A DNA stretch of 64,000 nucleotides from Larix kaempferi (GCA_027924585.1 BSBM01001666.1:1687001-1751000), one strand, 5' to 3'. Numbered from the stretch's first letter, positions 44,348 to 55,452 are shown. Numbers and translations: made by a program. Notes: a model not told the origin generated them from the letters alone.

Positions 44348-45205
44348 TGTTGGCAGGCGGTTTGGTAAGGAAGAATCGCAGCATCGGCGATGCTGCGACA
44401 CGTCAGAAGAGGTCGCGGAAGGAAGAAGGCTCTATTATTTTATGTATTTTTTGAGTCATTTGTACCGCAATATGCGGGTTTTTGGGTCATTGGACCATAT
44501 GAGATGTAATGTCGAGCTAAGTATACCGCAATAGGTGGGTTTTTGGGTCATTTGGACCATGTCAGTTAGATTTTGGGTCATTTGTCCAGGAGTCAATTAG
44601 GAAGTTGTTAGTAAGTGGACAAGCATTGTAAAGGCGGAAGCCTATATATAGATAGAAAGTTGTAGGTCGAGTTGAGAGAGGAAGAAGGGGAGATCAGAAA
44701 GAGATGTTTTGGTATGCATTTTGTACGTATGTTATGATATCCAGAGATATTGCTGAAGCTTGTGATCTGCAGAGGTATTGTATTGGGTTTTTGCAACAAT
44801 AATATGATGTGATGAAACTGTTTCTGTGCAATCATGACGTGTCTTCTGTCTTTTGATGGTAATGCAATGTTTCTTTGATGCAATAGTCGCTTTACTGTTA
44901 TAATCTGCCACAACAATGAATGTTTCCATTAAATTATGCTATGAGTACAATAATGTCGAAGTGAATGCATAGATTTATTGTTGAATGTTGCAATAAGATT
45001 AAGTAGTTGATGCCGCATCCATCCTCCTTCATTTGATGGAAACATGGTTCTGTCCACTCTCCCTTGATTGCCTCGGGTGAGACCTCATCTGCTCTATAGG
45101 TGTTGCTGGGTAGGGTAAAACTTGTCTGGGCCGGTGCTCAGGGAGGTCGCGGTGGGTTGGTGTCGACAGTGATGGGAACCCCTGTCGACTGGGTCTGAGT
45201 CAAAA
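44348..45205 (+). repeat. Element D left (5') LTR
   Basis: 858 bp, TGTTGGCAGG...GTCAAAA (the final CA of the right LTR is changed to AA here). Contains a TATATATAGATAG box (~44,643) and, near its end, the inverted repeat GTCGACAG (45,162) / CTGTCGAC (45,182). Confidence 0.9.
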
Positions 45206-45562
45206 AATGGTTCCAAGTCTTAGGACTTAAAAGAATTGCAGTAACGGGTTACCAAGGCTGATGAGCGACAAAAGAAGCGTGCTGCGCAGTTGGAGCAGTT
45301 TTAGGATGTAGGGGGACAGTTCATGACCAAGGCAGGTGAAGTGCTTCAGGCAGTACAGAAGGGTCGTCAATAGGTGACGACAAATCTCATTGCGCATCCA
45401 TCTGTAGAAGACGTGGTCGACAGTCAGGTGGTGGCTACGGAAGTCAAGGAAATGGTGATGACAGTCATGCAGTAGTACGAGGAATTCAAAGTGAAGACCA
45501 CAGAATACACCTTGTCTAGTTGATGTGGCTCGAGGGTGAACCACAAGATTGTGTTGGGGGCT
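45206..45562 (+). pseudogene. Element D interior with coding-like remnant
   Basis: After the candidate primer site one frame (~45,247-45,530) reads like protein apart from four or five stops: TKADERQKKRAAQLEQF, GQFMTKAGEVLQAVQKGRQ, TTNLIAHPSVEDVVDSQVVA, YEEFKVKTTEYTLSS. The Glu/Lys/Gln-rich helical character fits a gag N-terminus fragment, but no domain is recognisable. Confidence 0.5.
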
Positions 45563-46418
45563 TGTTGGCAAGTGGTTTGGTAAGGAAGAATCGTAGCATC
45601 GCCGATGTTGTGACACGTCAGAAGAGGTCGCGGAAGGAAGAAGGCTCTATTATTTTATGTATTTTTTTGAGTCATTTGTACCGCAATATGCGGGTTTTTG
45701 GGTCATTGGACCATATGAGATGTAATGTCGAGCTAAGTATACCGCAATAGGCGGGTTTTTGGGTCATTTGGACCGTGTTAGTTAGATTTTGGGTCATTTG
45801 TCCAGGAGTCAGTTAGGAAGTTGTTAGTAAGTGGACAAGCATTGTAAAGGTGGAAGCCTATATATAGATAGAAAGTTGTAGGTTGAGTAGAAAGAGGAAT
45901 AAGGGGAGATCATAAAGAGATGTTTTGGTATGCGTTTTGTACGTATGTTCCGAGATCCAGAGATATTGCTGAAGCCTGTGATCTGTAGAGGTATTGTATT
46001 GGGTTTTTGCAGCAATAATATGATGCGATGAAACAATTTCTGTGCAATCATGGTGTGTCTTCTGTCTTTTGATGGTAATGCAATGTTCCTTTGATGCAAT
46101 AGTCACTTTACTGTTATAATCTTCCGCAACAATGAATGTTTCCATTAAATGATGCTATGAGTACAATAATGTCGAAGTGAATGCATAGATTTATTGTTGA
46201 ATGTTGCAATAAGATTAAGTAGTTGATGCCGCATCCATCCTCCATTCGGCGTAAGCATGGTTTCGTCCACTCTCCCTTGATCGCCTCGAGTGAGACCTCA
46301 TTTGCTCTACAGGTGTTGTTGGGCAGGGTAAAACTTGTCTGGGCCGGTGCTCAGGGAGGTCATGGTGGGTTGGTGTCGACAGTGATGGGAACCCCTGTCG
46401 ACTGGGTCTGAGTCAACA
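45563..46418 (+). repeat. Element D right (3') LTR
   Basis: 856 bp, TGTTGGCAAG...GAGTCAACA, highly similar to the left LTR with scattered substitutions. Ends directly at the TAGTG target duplication. Confidence 0.9.
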
Positions 46419-46423
46419 TAGTG

Positions 46424-47271
46424 ATCCCTTCCCTATACTCATTGTTCTTCAACAGTTCATTAAAAGGGATGGAGATTTTGACCTTAGACAATTCAGGCTT
46501 CAAATTGAAAGATGAAACTGGTTTACCAATGACAATAGGCTCTGACTGTCTAGTCTCCTTGGACCGTTGTTCTTTATTTTTTGAATTCCTATGTGTAGCA
46601 AATTCCTGCTGTTTTTCTTTTGGCTTCTCTAGGCCCCTTTGTGCAGCAGCTTCCTTCTGCTTTTCCTCTGGTTTTTATGGGTTTTTTCGAGCGCTAGAAG
46701 ACCGGTTTTGATTAGTATTTCCTTTGTTCATTGTCACATCTCAATTCCTCAGCTTCAACTTCCTTTGAAAGTCATCCACTGCATTCTGATAGCCCATTTG
46801 GTATTACTATGAATCTAGCTCGGGAATGGAACTAGTACTCTCTTTGGTGAAGAAATCATGCTCTCTCTCAGACATATATACCTCATAGTCAAGGCTATCA
46901 AAGTGGTGAATCTGCTCACTCATTGGGTCTTCTTGTCCCTCTTCATCCACCAAATTTTCTGGGAAGGTGGGTCTTATTTGCTGGTCATCAGGGTTCCTTT
47001 GGTTTCTCCGAAGAAATGACGTTCTGAAGTTAGGAATCCTCGCTTGGTTTTCATGCTTCTCTCTATTAGGAGGTTTGTTATTTAGGGCCAACCTATCCAT
47101 CAAATTCTCCATGGTTTTCATCATCATTTCAAACTTCACATCACTGGCTGAGGAGGAAGTGGAAGCAGAGGCTTGGATTTCTATCTTCTTCTTTTCTATT
47201 TCTGTTTTACCCTTTAATTTTCCTGAAGCCATCATGTTTGCTTCTACCTCCAGGGAATCTTTAAACATAGT
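46424..47271 (-). pseudogene. gag: Element C gag, C-terminal part and pre-protease linker
   Basis: 47,268-46,807 is open and reads SLEVEANMMASGKLKGKTEI, a Ser-rich stretch, then KFEMMMKTMENLMDRLALNN and DYEVYMSEREHDFFTKES. After stops it continues as Lys/Glu-rich linker (ARKNP..KPEEKQKEAAAQ) and SFNLKPELSKVKISIPFNEL, which normally precedes the protease. It joins the N-terminal gag at 54,327 once the copia insertion and one TGATA are removed. No zinc knuckle is visible. Confidence 0.75.
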
Positions 47272-47276
47272 TGATA

Positions 47277-47892
47277 TGTTGATGTATATGTAACTTCGGA
47301 ATGTATTTCATCTATGTATTTCATATATATTTATTGTACTCCTATAGAGATGTGTTATTCCTCTATACGAAAGTGTCGTCATTTGTATTGACAAGTGTCG
47401 CAAGTGTGTTAACTTGCTGATGGGTTATTAGACCACCTGATGTGGGTGTTAGCCCGGATTAATGTAATTAGGGGTTATTAGACTAAAAGAGACAAGTCAG
47501 CCCCATAAGGTTTTTAGGCAGGTCAAACAAGTATAAATAGAGATCGGGATATCTCTATTTATATCACTTATTACTCATCTCTACTTCACTCAGAAAGTGG
47601 CGCACTAGTTGAGAAAGAGGAGTAGCTACTAGAGGAAGACTATCTCTTTGCTTGGGTTGTACTTTGATTGTACTTTGGTTGAGCCATTGCTCTATCTATC
47701 TCTGAGGAAGTTGTGGGGTTTTTCACCTTAGGGTTTTCCCCACGGAAACTCTGTGTGTCTATTATCTCTCATGCTTTTGATTCTTGTGATGATTGACATG
47801 ATTGTTATGATTGATATGCATTGATATACAATACATGTTGTTCTCTCAGTAAATATCCTAGAGTATTGTGAATTAATGCTCAAAATTTAACA
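47277..47892 (+). repeat. Copia 5' LTR
   Basis: 616 bp, TGTTGATGTATATG...AATTTAACA. It has a TATAAATAGAGAT promoter box (47,532-47,544) that forms a perfect inverted repeat with ATCTCTATTTATA (47,551-47,563). It is ~13 bp longer than the right LTR because of a CTATGTATTTCAT duplication near its start. Confidence 0.95.
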
Positions 47893-47904
47893 TGGTATCA
47901 GAGC
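47893..47904 (+). promoter_or_regulatory. Copia primer-binding site (tRNA-iMet)
   Basis: TGGTATCAGAGC begins directly after the LTR end CA. Confidence 0.95.
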
Positions 47905-48450
47905 TAACCTGAGAAGAAGACATTGTGCAGTGACGGAAACCAAGGGTTTCTTGTTTATTGGGTTTCTCTCCACAGAGTTTGGAAAAGCAGTATAGTGGAT
48001 TGACTCTACTCATCAAGGAGAATCTATCTGTCCAATCAGAATTCAATTCTGAGCATTTTCAGATTTGGCCCTAAAAATTAGGGTTTCCACAAAAATAGGC
48101 ATTTCTGAAATTGGAAGACATAGTTGGAAGCTCCTTGGAAAAATCGAAGTTTAGAGCTTTGGATCAAGATTTTTGGTTGGGTAGATCTCCGGGAAACTCA
48201 AACCCTAATTCAAGGTCCTCCCTAGTGAACCCAGAAAGACAAAAAGGAATTTATGAAGGATAAAACTTTGCAGATCTCAAATTCTGAATACACCAGGATG
48301 ATCAGATCATCAAGGCGCATCTTTCTATCCTTTCAGAAAGTTGAAATTCACATTTTGAATTTTTAGGGTTTTTTCGACAAACCCTAATCCGGGACGAGAT
48401 CCAGTTTTCAACAAATCAAGTGGTAAGATATAAATCTTTTCTATTTCCAT

Positions 48451-49788
48451 TTGAAGTACTCTTTAAAGATGTCTCACCACACCAAGCTTGAGGATAAGCT
48501 TGAAGGGGCTGATAACTTCCGAGCCTGGAAGTATAGGATTGGGTTAATCCTGGAAGAGAATGAGTTGGACTCATACATAAAAGAAGAGATCCCTATCCCA
48601 GAGGATGAAGAGGATAAGGTATTGCATAAGAAGAAATTGGTCAAGGCAAAGAGAATCATTGCTGATTCTATCAAAGAGCATCTCATACCACATGTGTCAT
48701 CTTTGAAGACACCCAAGGAGATGTTTGACTCTTTGACCAAGCTATTTGAAGGGAAGAACATAAATCAGAAGATGACTCTGCGGAATCAATTGAAAGGGGT
48801 CAAGCTGCTGAATGGAGAAACCATTCAATCTTATTTCTCCAAAGTCTCTCAGATCAAGGAACAACTTGAAGCAGTAGATGAAGTGGTGGAGAATGGAGAA
48901 ATTGTGATGACCACTCTGAATGGCCTGCCTAAGTCATGGGATTCCTTTATCCAAGCAATTTGTGCAAGAAAGAAATTGATCTCCTTCAGTAAACCGTGGG
49001 TGGAATGCTCTCAAGAAGAAGCAAGTCTTGTGGCACGAGAAGAAAAGATGAGGAATGAAGATCAAGCTCTCACAACACACACCAAGAAAGGAAAGTTCAA
49101 GAGGGAGCCATCCCATCACAAGAAGAAATCTTCTCATCCTTATCACAAAGAAAAGAAAGATCTGAGGTGCTTCTATTGTAATGAGAAAGGTCACTTTGCT
49201 TCAGAATGTCCCAAGAACAAAAGGGATAACAACAACAACAACAAAAGGAAGAAGGGTAGTAAAAGAAGGTACCATGCTCATGCTGCCGAAGATGATGAAC
49301 CTCCAAAGAAGAAAGCTAGGGCAGAAAGTGACGATGACTCATCAAGTGAAGAAGAGTATGTTCTAATCTCTGCTCTCACAGGTACTATCTCTCATGGTTG
49401 TAATGATTGGCTTATTGACAGTGGGGCTTCCAAACACATGACTGGGTTTAAAGAACCTTTTGTAAATCTATCTGAACATGAATCACCCCATAAAGTGAAA
49501 CTTGGGGATGACTATCAATACCCCATCAAAGGAAGTGGTGAAGCCTCCTACAACCTAGATTCTGGAAAATATTTGAAGATGAAAGAAGTCCTTTATGTAC
49601 CTGGGCTCAAGAAGAACCTTCTCTCCATCTCTGCATTGGATGCAAAAGGCATGAGGGTTGCATTTGTAGATGGCCAAGTCCTAATGTGGCCAAAGGGTAA
49701 AACTATTGATGATGCAGTGGTGATTGGAGAGCAAGAGGGAGGATTGTACAAATTGAAGGGACAACCTGAACATGCCATGGTGACATGA
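48451..49788 (+). CDS. gag: Copia gag-protease (open, truncated before integrase)
   Basis: 445 codons without a stop. The real start is probably Met7 (MSHHTKLEDKLEGADNFRAW). Gag core: FRAWKYRIGLILEENELDSY, TPKEMFDSLTKLFEGKNINQ, LNGLPKSWDSFIQAICARKK. A Lys/His-rich stretch leads to the zinc knuckle CFYCNEKGHFASEC (CX2CX4HX4C, ~residues 237-250). A basic/acidic linker follows, then protease WLIDSGASKHMTGF (catalytic Asp ~331) and the copia hallmark YVPGLKKNLLSISALDAKGM. It ends in GGLYKLKGQPEHAMVT, the start of the gag-pre-integrase segment, at a TGA. Upstream ~550 bp from the primer site form the leader. This part could still make Gag and protease. Confidence 0.9.
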   Translation: MKYSLKMSHHTKLEDKLEGADNFRAWKYRIGLILEENELDSYIKEEIPIPEDEEDKVLHKKKLVKAKRIIADSIKEHLIPHVSSLKTPKEMFDSLTKLFEGKNINQKMTLRNQLKGVKLLNGETIQSYFSKVSQIKEQLEAVDEVVENGEIVMTTLNGLPKSWDSFIQAICARKKLISFSKPWVECSQEEASLVAREEKMRNEDQALTTHTKKGKFKREPSHHKKKSSHPYHKEKKDLRCFYCNEKGHFASECPKNKRDNNNNNKRKKGSKRRYHAHAAEDDEPPKKKARAESDDDSSSEEEYVLISALTGTISHGCNDWLIDSGASKHMTGFKEPFVNLSEHESPHKVKLGDDYQYPIKGSGEASYNLDSGKYLKMKEVLYVPGLKKNLLSISALDAKGMRVAFVDGQVLMWPKGKTIDDAVVIGEQEGGLYKLKGQPEHAMVT

Positions 49789-50900
49789 AGACAAAGATTC
49801 ATCCATAGTCATGAATCACATAGAGGTATGTATAAATTGTTTTTGCAAAGGTTAACTTGTAAGTTATGCAGAGAACAAGAAAACATTGCTAGACATAACT
49901 AGCAAATATGATGACCAGGTATGTGTTTCTTATATCATAGGATCTCTTATATAAGTATGCATGACATGATTGATGATGATTATCCATGAAGTCATAGGTT
50001 TGAATAATCATGGGTGTATGCATATTATGTTTCTTACCTTAATTGATAGGGTTGAGTAATCACTAATTTAGGTATATTATGACTAACCATAAGAGTCCTT
50101 GAATACTAATACTTATTATTTCTGTTTGAAATGATCATGACTATACATGTTTAATATTATTGTGTTTTGATAGTATCAAGATTATACTAACGAATGTGTG
50201 ATTATGTATGAGACCTCGAGGATAACACAATAGTAATACTAATAAGCATGCATAGAGAGCAAGGATGAATATAAGTTCAAGGACAGGTAATCCAGGAAGC
50301 AAAGATCAAGAAGGAGCACACTCCAGTAGTTTTTGCAAGGATGCAAAGATTCAAAGGGAGTTGACCATCTTTTTACATTCCACAATAGAAAGGTGAAGAA
50401 GAAGCTACTTCAGCAGCTCCTGCAAGGAAGCAAAGACTTAGAGGGAGTCCACCCAACAAACAAACAAAGATAAGTATTTTAATTACCATTTCTTACATAT
50501 TTGTTTGTTTAAATAAAATTGTTCAATGATGTATATGCTTATGTTCCTAGACTTAGGATATGTATTGTGCATATTAGAATGATTGCATTAATGAACATTA
50601 TACTACTAATATGCATGTTATGGGTAAGTGGCCTATGGCATTGTACAACATTCCATTGCTACTTATCTAGAATGAAACCTCTTTGCTGACATGTTGGGAG
50701 TAGTGAAAACTCTTAACAATGTTCTGGTAGAGATTGGAAGGCATCTAGAAAGTTACAGGATATGGATGAATGTTGTATTGAAGCATTGGCTAAAATAATT
50801 GCATGACTGTATGACATATTTCTTTATGTATAAGAATTTGTTTTGAAAACTATGAGATGTTTCTAATCATGCAATTTAACTTGTCTTGTAGGAAAGATCG
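49789..50900 (+). other. Non-coding segment where copia integrase should be
   Basis: No integrase zinc finger or D-D-E core is readable in any frame. There are two similar blocks, AAGGAGCACACTCCAGTAG at ~50,315 and a related AGAAGCTACTTCAGCAGCTC at ~50,400, each followed by TGCAAGGA and CAAAGA. Otherwise AT-rich filler. Confidence 0.65.
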
Positions 50901-50984
50901 TATGCCATCACCTACAAAAGAAGAACTACAACATTTGTTCAACAACAAAATTATCTATTGAAGATATTGAAGTTCCCAGGATAT

Positions 50985-52333
50985 GGGGAGAATGCCATGA
51001 TCCGTTGATCATGAAGAATGATGTTTGGGATGTAGTCCCAAGACCTGAAGGGAATTTTGTTATGACTTCCATATGGATCTATCAGATCAAGCATGCTGCA
51101 GATGGCAGCATAGAGAAATATAAAAGTGATGAAATAGAAGATACACCAGATGGATTTCAAGACAACTTTCTTGAATGGTGTAGTTGAAGAAGAAGTATAT
51201 GTGGAGCAAACACTTGGTTTTGAGACACATGACAGGAAGTCACATATGTGCAGAACTTGGTATGGTAGGATAGAGAACTTTCTATCTAGTTTGGGCTTTA
51301 CCAAGAGTAAAGTGGATTCCAACCTTTACTACAAGGTTGAGGAAGGCAATCCAGTGATACTACTTTTGTATGTGGATGACTTGTTTATTACAGGTGAAGA
51401 TAGATTGATTGCCGACACACATCGGAAGCTTTCTTCCAAGTTCAAGATGAAGAACTTGGGGATGATGCACTATTTGTTTTTGGCATGGAGGTGTGGCAGA
51501 GTGCAAATGGAATCTTCCTTGGACAAGGGAAGTATGCAGTAAAGATCCTGAAGAGGTTCAGGATGATGGACTGCAAGGACATGGCCACACCTATGGCATC
51601 GAACCTGAAGCTTTTGTGTGATGACTCATCTGAGCTGGTTGATGTCAGTATGTATCGTCAGATGATTGGGTCCTTGATGTACCTGACGAACACGAGATCG
51701 GATATTTGCTTTACGGTGAACACATTGAGACAGTTCCCGATGGATTTGAGGAGTGTTCACCTGGTTGTTGTAAAGCATATTCCGAGGTACCTGAAGGGTA
51801 CAGTTGACTATGGGCTCAAGTATGATGCGAATCAAAAGTTTAACCTACAGGGTTATGTTGATTCAGATTGGGCAGGTAGTGTTGCAGATAGGAAGAGCAC
51901 TTCTGGGTGCTGCTTCAGTATGGGATCAGGTGTGATCTCTTGGTTTAGCAGGATGCAGTCCTGTGTAGCACTGAGTACAGCCGAAGCATAGTATGCTGCA
52001 TCTTGTTCGGCTAGTTTTGAGGCAGTATGGATTCGGAAGCTACTGTCTGAGTTATTTGATCTACCGCTGGAGGCTACTGGTATCTTTTGTGACAACCAGA
52101 GTTGTGTGAAGCTATCTGAGAAACCGGTGTTCCACGACAGGTCGAAACACATAGAGATCAAATATCACTATATTAGGGATATGGTGCAAAGAGGAGCAGT
52201 GAATCTCCTGTATGTTGCGACGGATGAGCAGATTGCAGATGTGTTGATGAAGCCACTAGCCAGAGTGAAGTTCAAGTACTTCAGAGAGAGGCTTGGTGTT
52301 CTTCAGATCGACGACACTTTGAGGAAGAAGTGA
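50985..52333 (+). pseudogene. Copia reverse transcriptase-RNase H with internal gaps
   Basis: RT begins NDVWDVVPRPEGNFVMTS, WIYQIKHAADGSIEKYK, then jumps (after 51,122) to MDFKTTFLNGVVEEEVYVEQ, skipping ~60 residues with the RARLVARG/ETFAPV region. A second gap lies between HMCR and TWYGRIENFL (51,250), removing the LKKALYGLKQAP motif. The YVDD box is intact at 51,369-51,380. A frameshift at ~51,480 leads to MEVWQSANGIFLGQGKYAV, RFRMMDCKDMATPMASNL, MYRQMIGSLMYLTNTRSDIC. RNase H has GYVDSDWAGS, ALSTAEA followed by a TAG at ~51,990 where Glu is expected, IFCDNQSCVKLSE and KHIEIKYHYIRD. It ends KPLARVKFKYFRERLGV. Confidence 0.9.
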
Positions 52334-52448
52334 TGGAGACATTTGCTGTAGCCATTCCTAGCATGGTGGAAGGGGGATCCTTCACATGGCTATGGATGTA
52401 AGCGCTGGATGATGAGCATCATGATGATGTTCTAGTTTCTGCTCTGTA

Positions 52449-52660
52449 TGATTAGTTGGATCATTTACATTTTTATGTATGTGTATGCATCATGTTAGAT
52501 GCTGGATATGATCAGTTGGATCATTTATGTATGTACGCATCATGTTGGATGCTGGATATGATCAGTTGGATCATTTATGTATGTATGCATCATGTTGGAT
52601 GCTGGATATGATCAGTTGGATCATTTATATGTATTTGTATATGCATCATGTTGGATGCTT
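52449..52660 (+). repeat. Tandem ~50-bp repeats in copia 3' region
   Basis: Four units of ATCAGTTGGATCATTTATGT followed by ATGTATGCATCATGTTGGAT and GCTGGATATG. Followed by looser ATCAGGTAGATAC-type repeats to ~52,880. Confidence 0.85.
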
Positions 52661-52899
52661 GGACCATGTATCTGTATATGTATCAGGTGGATACACTGTG
52701 TATGGTGATATGTATCAGGTAGATACTTGGTATGCATCAGGTAGATGCATTGTATGATCAGGATAATCGTGGATGCCAAGCTTCTCCAGATGACATGCAT
52801 CAGGACGATGCAGTGATGATGATCAGGATGATCATGTGTACATTAGGATGATGTATGGATAGTATCAGGTTGATACTCTGTGGCCGTGGACAGGTTGTG

Positions 52900-53490
52900 C
52901 AGATGAGCATGTAAGTAGACCTGGGAGATCTGGACAGGATGAAAAAGACCTCAGATGCTCTTTCGAGGCATTGCTCTGGGAGGACATGTAAGTAGACCTG
53001 GGAGATCTGGACAGGATGAAAAAGGCCTTAGATGCTCTTTAGAGGCATTGTACTATGGCATGTAATGTGTCCTTGAGAGATCCGACAGGTAGAGCTGTGT
53101 GCTCGTAATAGCCTGGGATTCTCTTGCAAGGTTTTTCCATGACCACATGTAATATGCTCCTGGGAGATCTGGATAGGATGAAAAAGGCCTCAGACACTTC
53201 ATTCAGGTTTTGTGGTGGACCACATGTAATGTGCTCCTGGGAGATTCGACAGGTAGAGCTGTGTGCTCGTAACAACCTGGGATGCTTCAGCCAAGTTTTG
53301 TGGTGAGATCACATGTAATGTGCTCCTGGGAGATCCGACAGGTAGAGATGTGTGCTCGTAACAGCCTGGGATGCTTCAGCCAGGTTTTGTGATGGGTCAC
53401 ATGTAATGTGCTCATGGGAGATCCGACAGGTAGAGTTGTTTGCTCGTAACAGCCAGGGATGCTACCGCCAGGTTTTGTGACACACGTAAT
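52900..53490 (+). repeat. Tandem ~60-115-bp repeats in copia 3' region
   Basis: At least six diverged units share CATGTAATGTGCTCCTGGGA, GATCCGACAGGTAGAGCTGT, GTGCTCGTAACAGCCTGGGA and TGCTTCAGCCAGGTTTTGTG. The first two variants carry GGACAGGATGAAAAAG instead. Long tandem arrays before the polypurine tract occur in some plant LTR elements; their role is unknown. Confidence 0.85.
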
Positions 53491-53709
53491 AAGTCTTGAG
53501 GATTCCACAGTATGGCTAGTGATGATGAAGACCTGCAGGTGGTGGGCCTACATCCAGTATGAAAAAGGACTGGCTCTATAGAACTTCCTATGACGATTAG
53601 ATTCAGAGATTGGTTGAGATAGCAGCAGCAGTGATGATGCATCAATGACGATGATCCAGAGAAGAAGACTTGTGCTTGCAGATCTGTGTCGAGAAATACC
53701 TTCCTAGTT

Positions 53710-53718
53710 AAGAGGGAG
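53710..53718 (+). promoter_or_regulatory. Copia polypurine tract
   Basis: AAGAGGGAG directly precedes the right LTR. Confidence 0.85.
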
Positions 53719-54321
53719 CGTTGATGTATATGTAACTTCGGAATGTATTTCATATATATTTATTGTACTCCTATAGAGATGTGTTATTCCTCTATACGGA
53801 AGTGTCGTCATTTGTATTGACAAGTGTCACAAGTGTGTTAACTTGCCGATGGGTTATTAGACCACCTGATGTGGGTGTCGGCTCGGATTAATGTAACTAG
53901 GGGTTATTAGAATAAAAGAGACAAGTCGGCCCCATAAGGTTTTTAGGGAGGTCAAACAAGTATAAATAGAGATCGGGATATCTCTATTTATATCACTTAT
54001 GACTCATCTCTACTTCACTCAGAAAGTGGCACACTAGTTGAGGAAGAGGAGTAGCTGCTAGAGGAAGACTATCTCTTTGCTTGGGTTGTACTTTGATTGT
54101 ACTTTGGTTGAGCCATTGCTCTATCTATCTCTAAGGAAGTTTTGGGGTTTTTCACCTTAGGGTTTTTCCCACGGAAACTCTGTGTGTCTATTGTCTCTCA
54201 TGCTTTTGATTCTTGTGATGATTGACATTCTTGTTATGATTGATATGCATTGATATACTGTACATGTTGTTCTCTCAGTAAATATCCTAGAGTATTGTGA
54301 ATTAATGCTCAAAATTTAACA
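53719..54321 (+). repeat. Copia 3' LTR
   Basis: 603 bp, aligned along its length with the left LTR. The first base is C where the left LTR has T. Contains the same TATA-box inverted repeat (53,961-53,992). Followed by the TGATA duplication. Confidence 0.95.
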
Positions 54322-55188
54322 TGATAAGGTAGGTGACTTTCTCTCTCTCAGCATACATGAGAAATCTCCCTCAAAGGCATATGCATAATGAAGCTTAGCA
54401 TCACCTATCAGGGGTTTTATATTAGTTGGGATTGAGTTGTAGACCCTCATGAATCTGCTGGAAAAATCATGCACAAATTCAAAGTTTCCTTTCTTTAAAT
54501 GGTTGTATTGGGACGGTACTTGTGAGGGACTCTTTATTGCTTCCCATCTATCTAAAAAATACGTTTGAAATGATGCAAAGGTAGGACTAGATGCATCTGG
54601 TAGATCTCTGAACCATCTCCTAGCCTCTCGAGACAAACTCTATGCAAAAAATATCATCTTAGCACCATCATAATCTACCTCCTCCAGGTTAATAAAATAT
54701 TCAAACCTATCCAGGTGTTGTCTCGCTGTATAGTTCCCATCCCCATCATACAAGGAAATTATTTGGGAGTAATTTTGAGGAAGGTCATGCAAGACAACTG
54801 GTAAATCTAGGGGTGCGAATCTGGCCGCCATTGGCCTAGGTGGATTTTGGGCTATGGGACGGATATTCTGAGGAGGATTTTGAGCCAATCTTGTAGTACA
54901 CGACTGAGAAATCAGGGAATGTGGGTCTCTCTTTCCCAATTTCACAATATTCTGCAAATTATTCCACATAGGGCCCAACAAATATGACTCAAAATTATTT
55001 AGATTCACTTCATTTAGCTCTAAATCCGATTCTGATTTTGACTTTAATAGAGGCCTCCCAATGTCTACTTCTAGCTTTAATTCATGCAAATCACACAACT
55101 CTTCTTTATAAACATATCCTTTAACATTAGAAGTGCTAGTCTTATCTTTTTCACTTCTATGCCTAAGCAAAACTTCTGGGTTTTCCAC
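54322..55188 (-). pseudogene. gag: Element C gag, N-terminal part
   Basis: Start MENPEVLLRHRSEKDKTSTS at 55,188. Acidic N-terminus, LNNFESYLLGPMWNNLQNIV, Pro-rich spacer (RPIAQNPPRPMAARFAPLDL), then the gag core IISLYDGDGNYTARQHLDRF. A stop at ~54,638 separates it from SREARRWFRDLPDASSPTFA, SFQTYFLDRW, LKKGNFEFVHDFSSRFMRVY and DAKLHYAYAFEGDFSCMLRE, which ends at the copia insertion (54,326). This is a Retrotrans_gag-type core, and the remainder resumes at 47,271. Confidence 0.85.
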
Positions 55189-55452
55189 ACTTAACAGAAG
55201 TTCAGAAAAGGGGTTACCTCTTGCATGGATCCTTCTAGGGGCCAGGGTTCATTCTGACACTTCTTTGGAAATGGATGTGGAACTGTCGGTATTCCCAGTG
55301 GAGTCTCCTTTATTTGTGAGTTTTGATTAGTGGAGTCTATAGGGAGAATACAACCTTCTTTAAATCCAACAATCTCTGTTCACCCGGAGAAATTCCTTTC
55401 TTCTATGAAAACTAGATTTCTTTGTCGTTTCTCCCAGAGACAATGAGACTCT

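Larger units (their letters stand above)
44348..46418 (+). mobile_element. Short non-autonomous LTR element D (2,071 bp)
   Basis: Two direct LTRs (44,348-45,205 and 45,563-46,418) flank only 357 bp of interior. The whole is bounded by 5-bp target duplications TAGTG (44,343-44,347 and 46,419-46,423). A purine-rich run (TTGGGGGCT) precedes the right LTR, and TGGTTCCAAGTC at ~45,208 is the candidate primer site, so it lies on the plus strand. Without gag-pol it depends on another element. It sits between element C gag and protease. Confidence 0.9.
47277..54321 (+). mobile_element. Ty1/copia element in element C gag (integrase missing)
   Basis: LTRs at 47,277-47,892 and 53,719-54,321. The element is bounded by 5-bp target duplications TGATA (47,272-47,276 and 54,322-54,326), with an exact tRNA-iMet primer site and a polypurine tract. 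RT follows gag-protease, and copia-type RT/RNase H motifs are clear. Integrase is absent, and ~1.1 kb of non-coding sequence stands in its place. RT has two internal gaps. A 1.4-kb tandem-repeat-rich 3' region precedes the right LTR. Confidence 0.95.
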
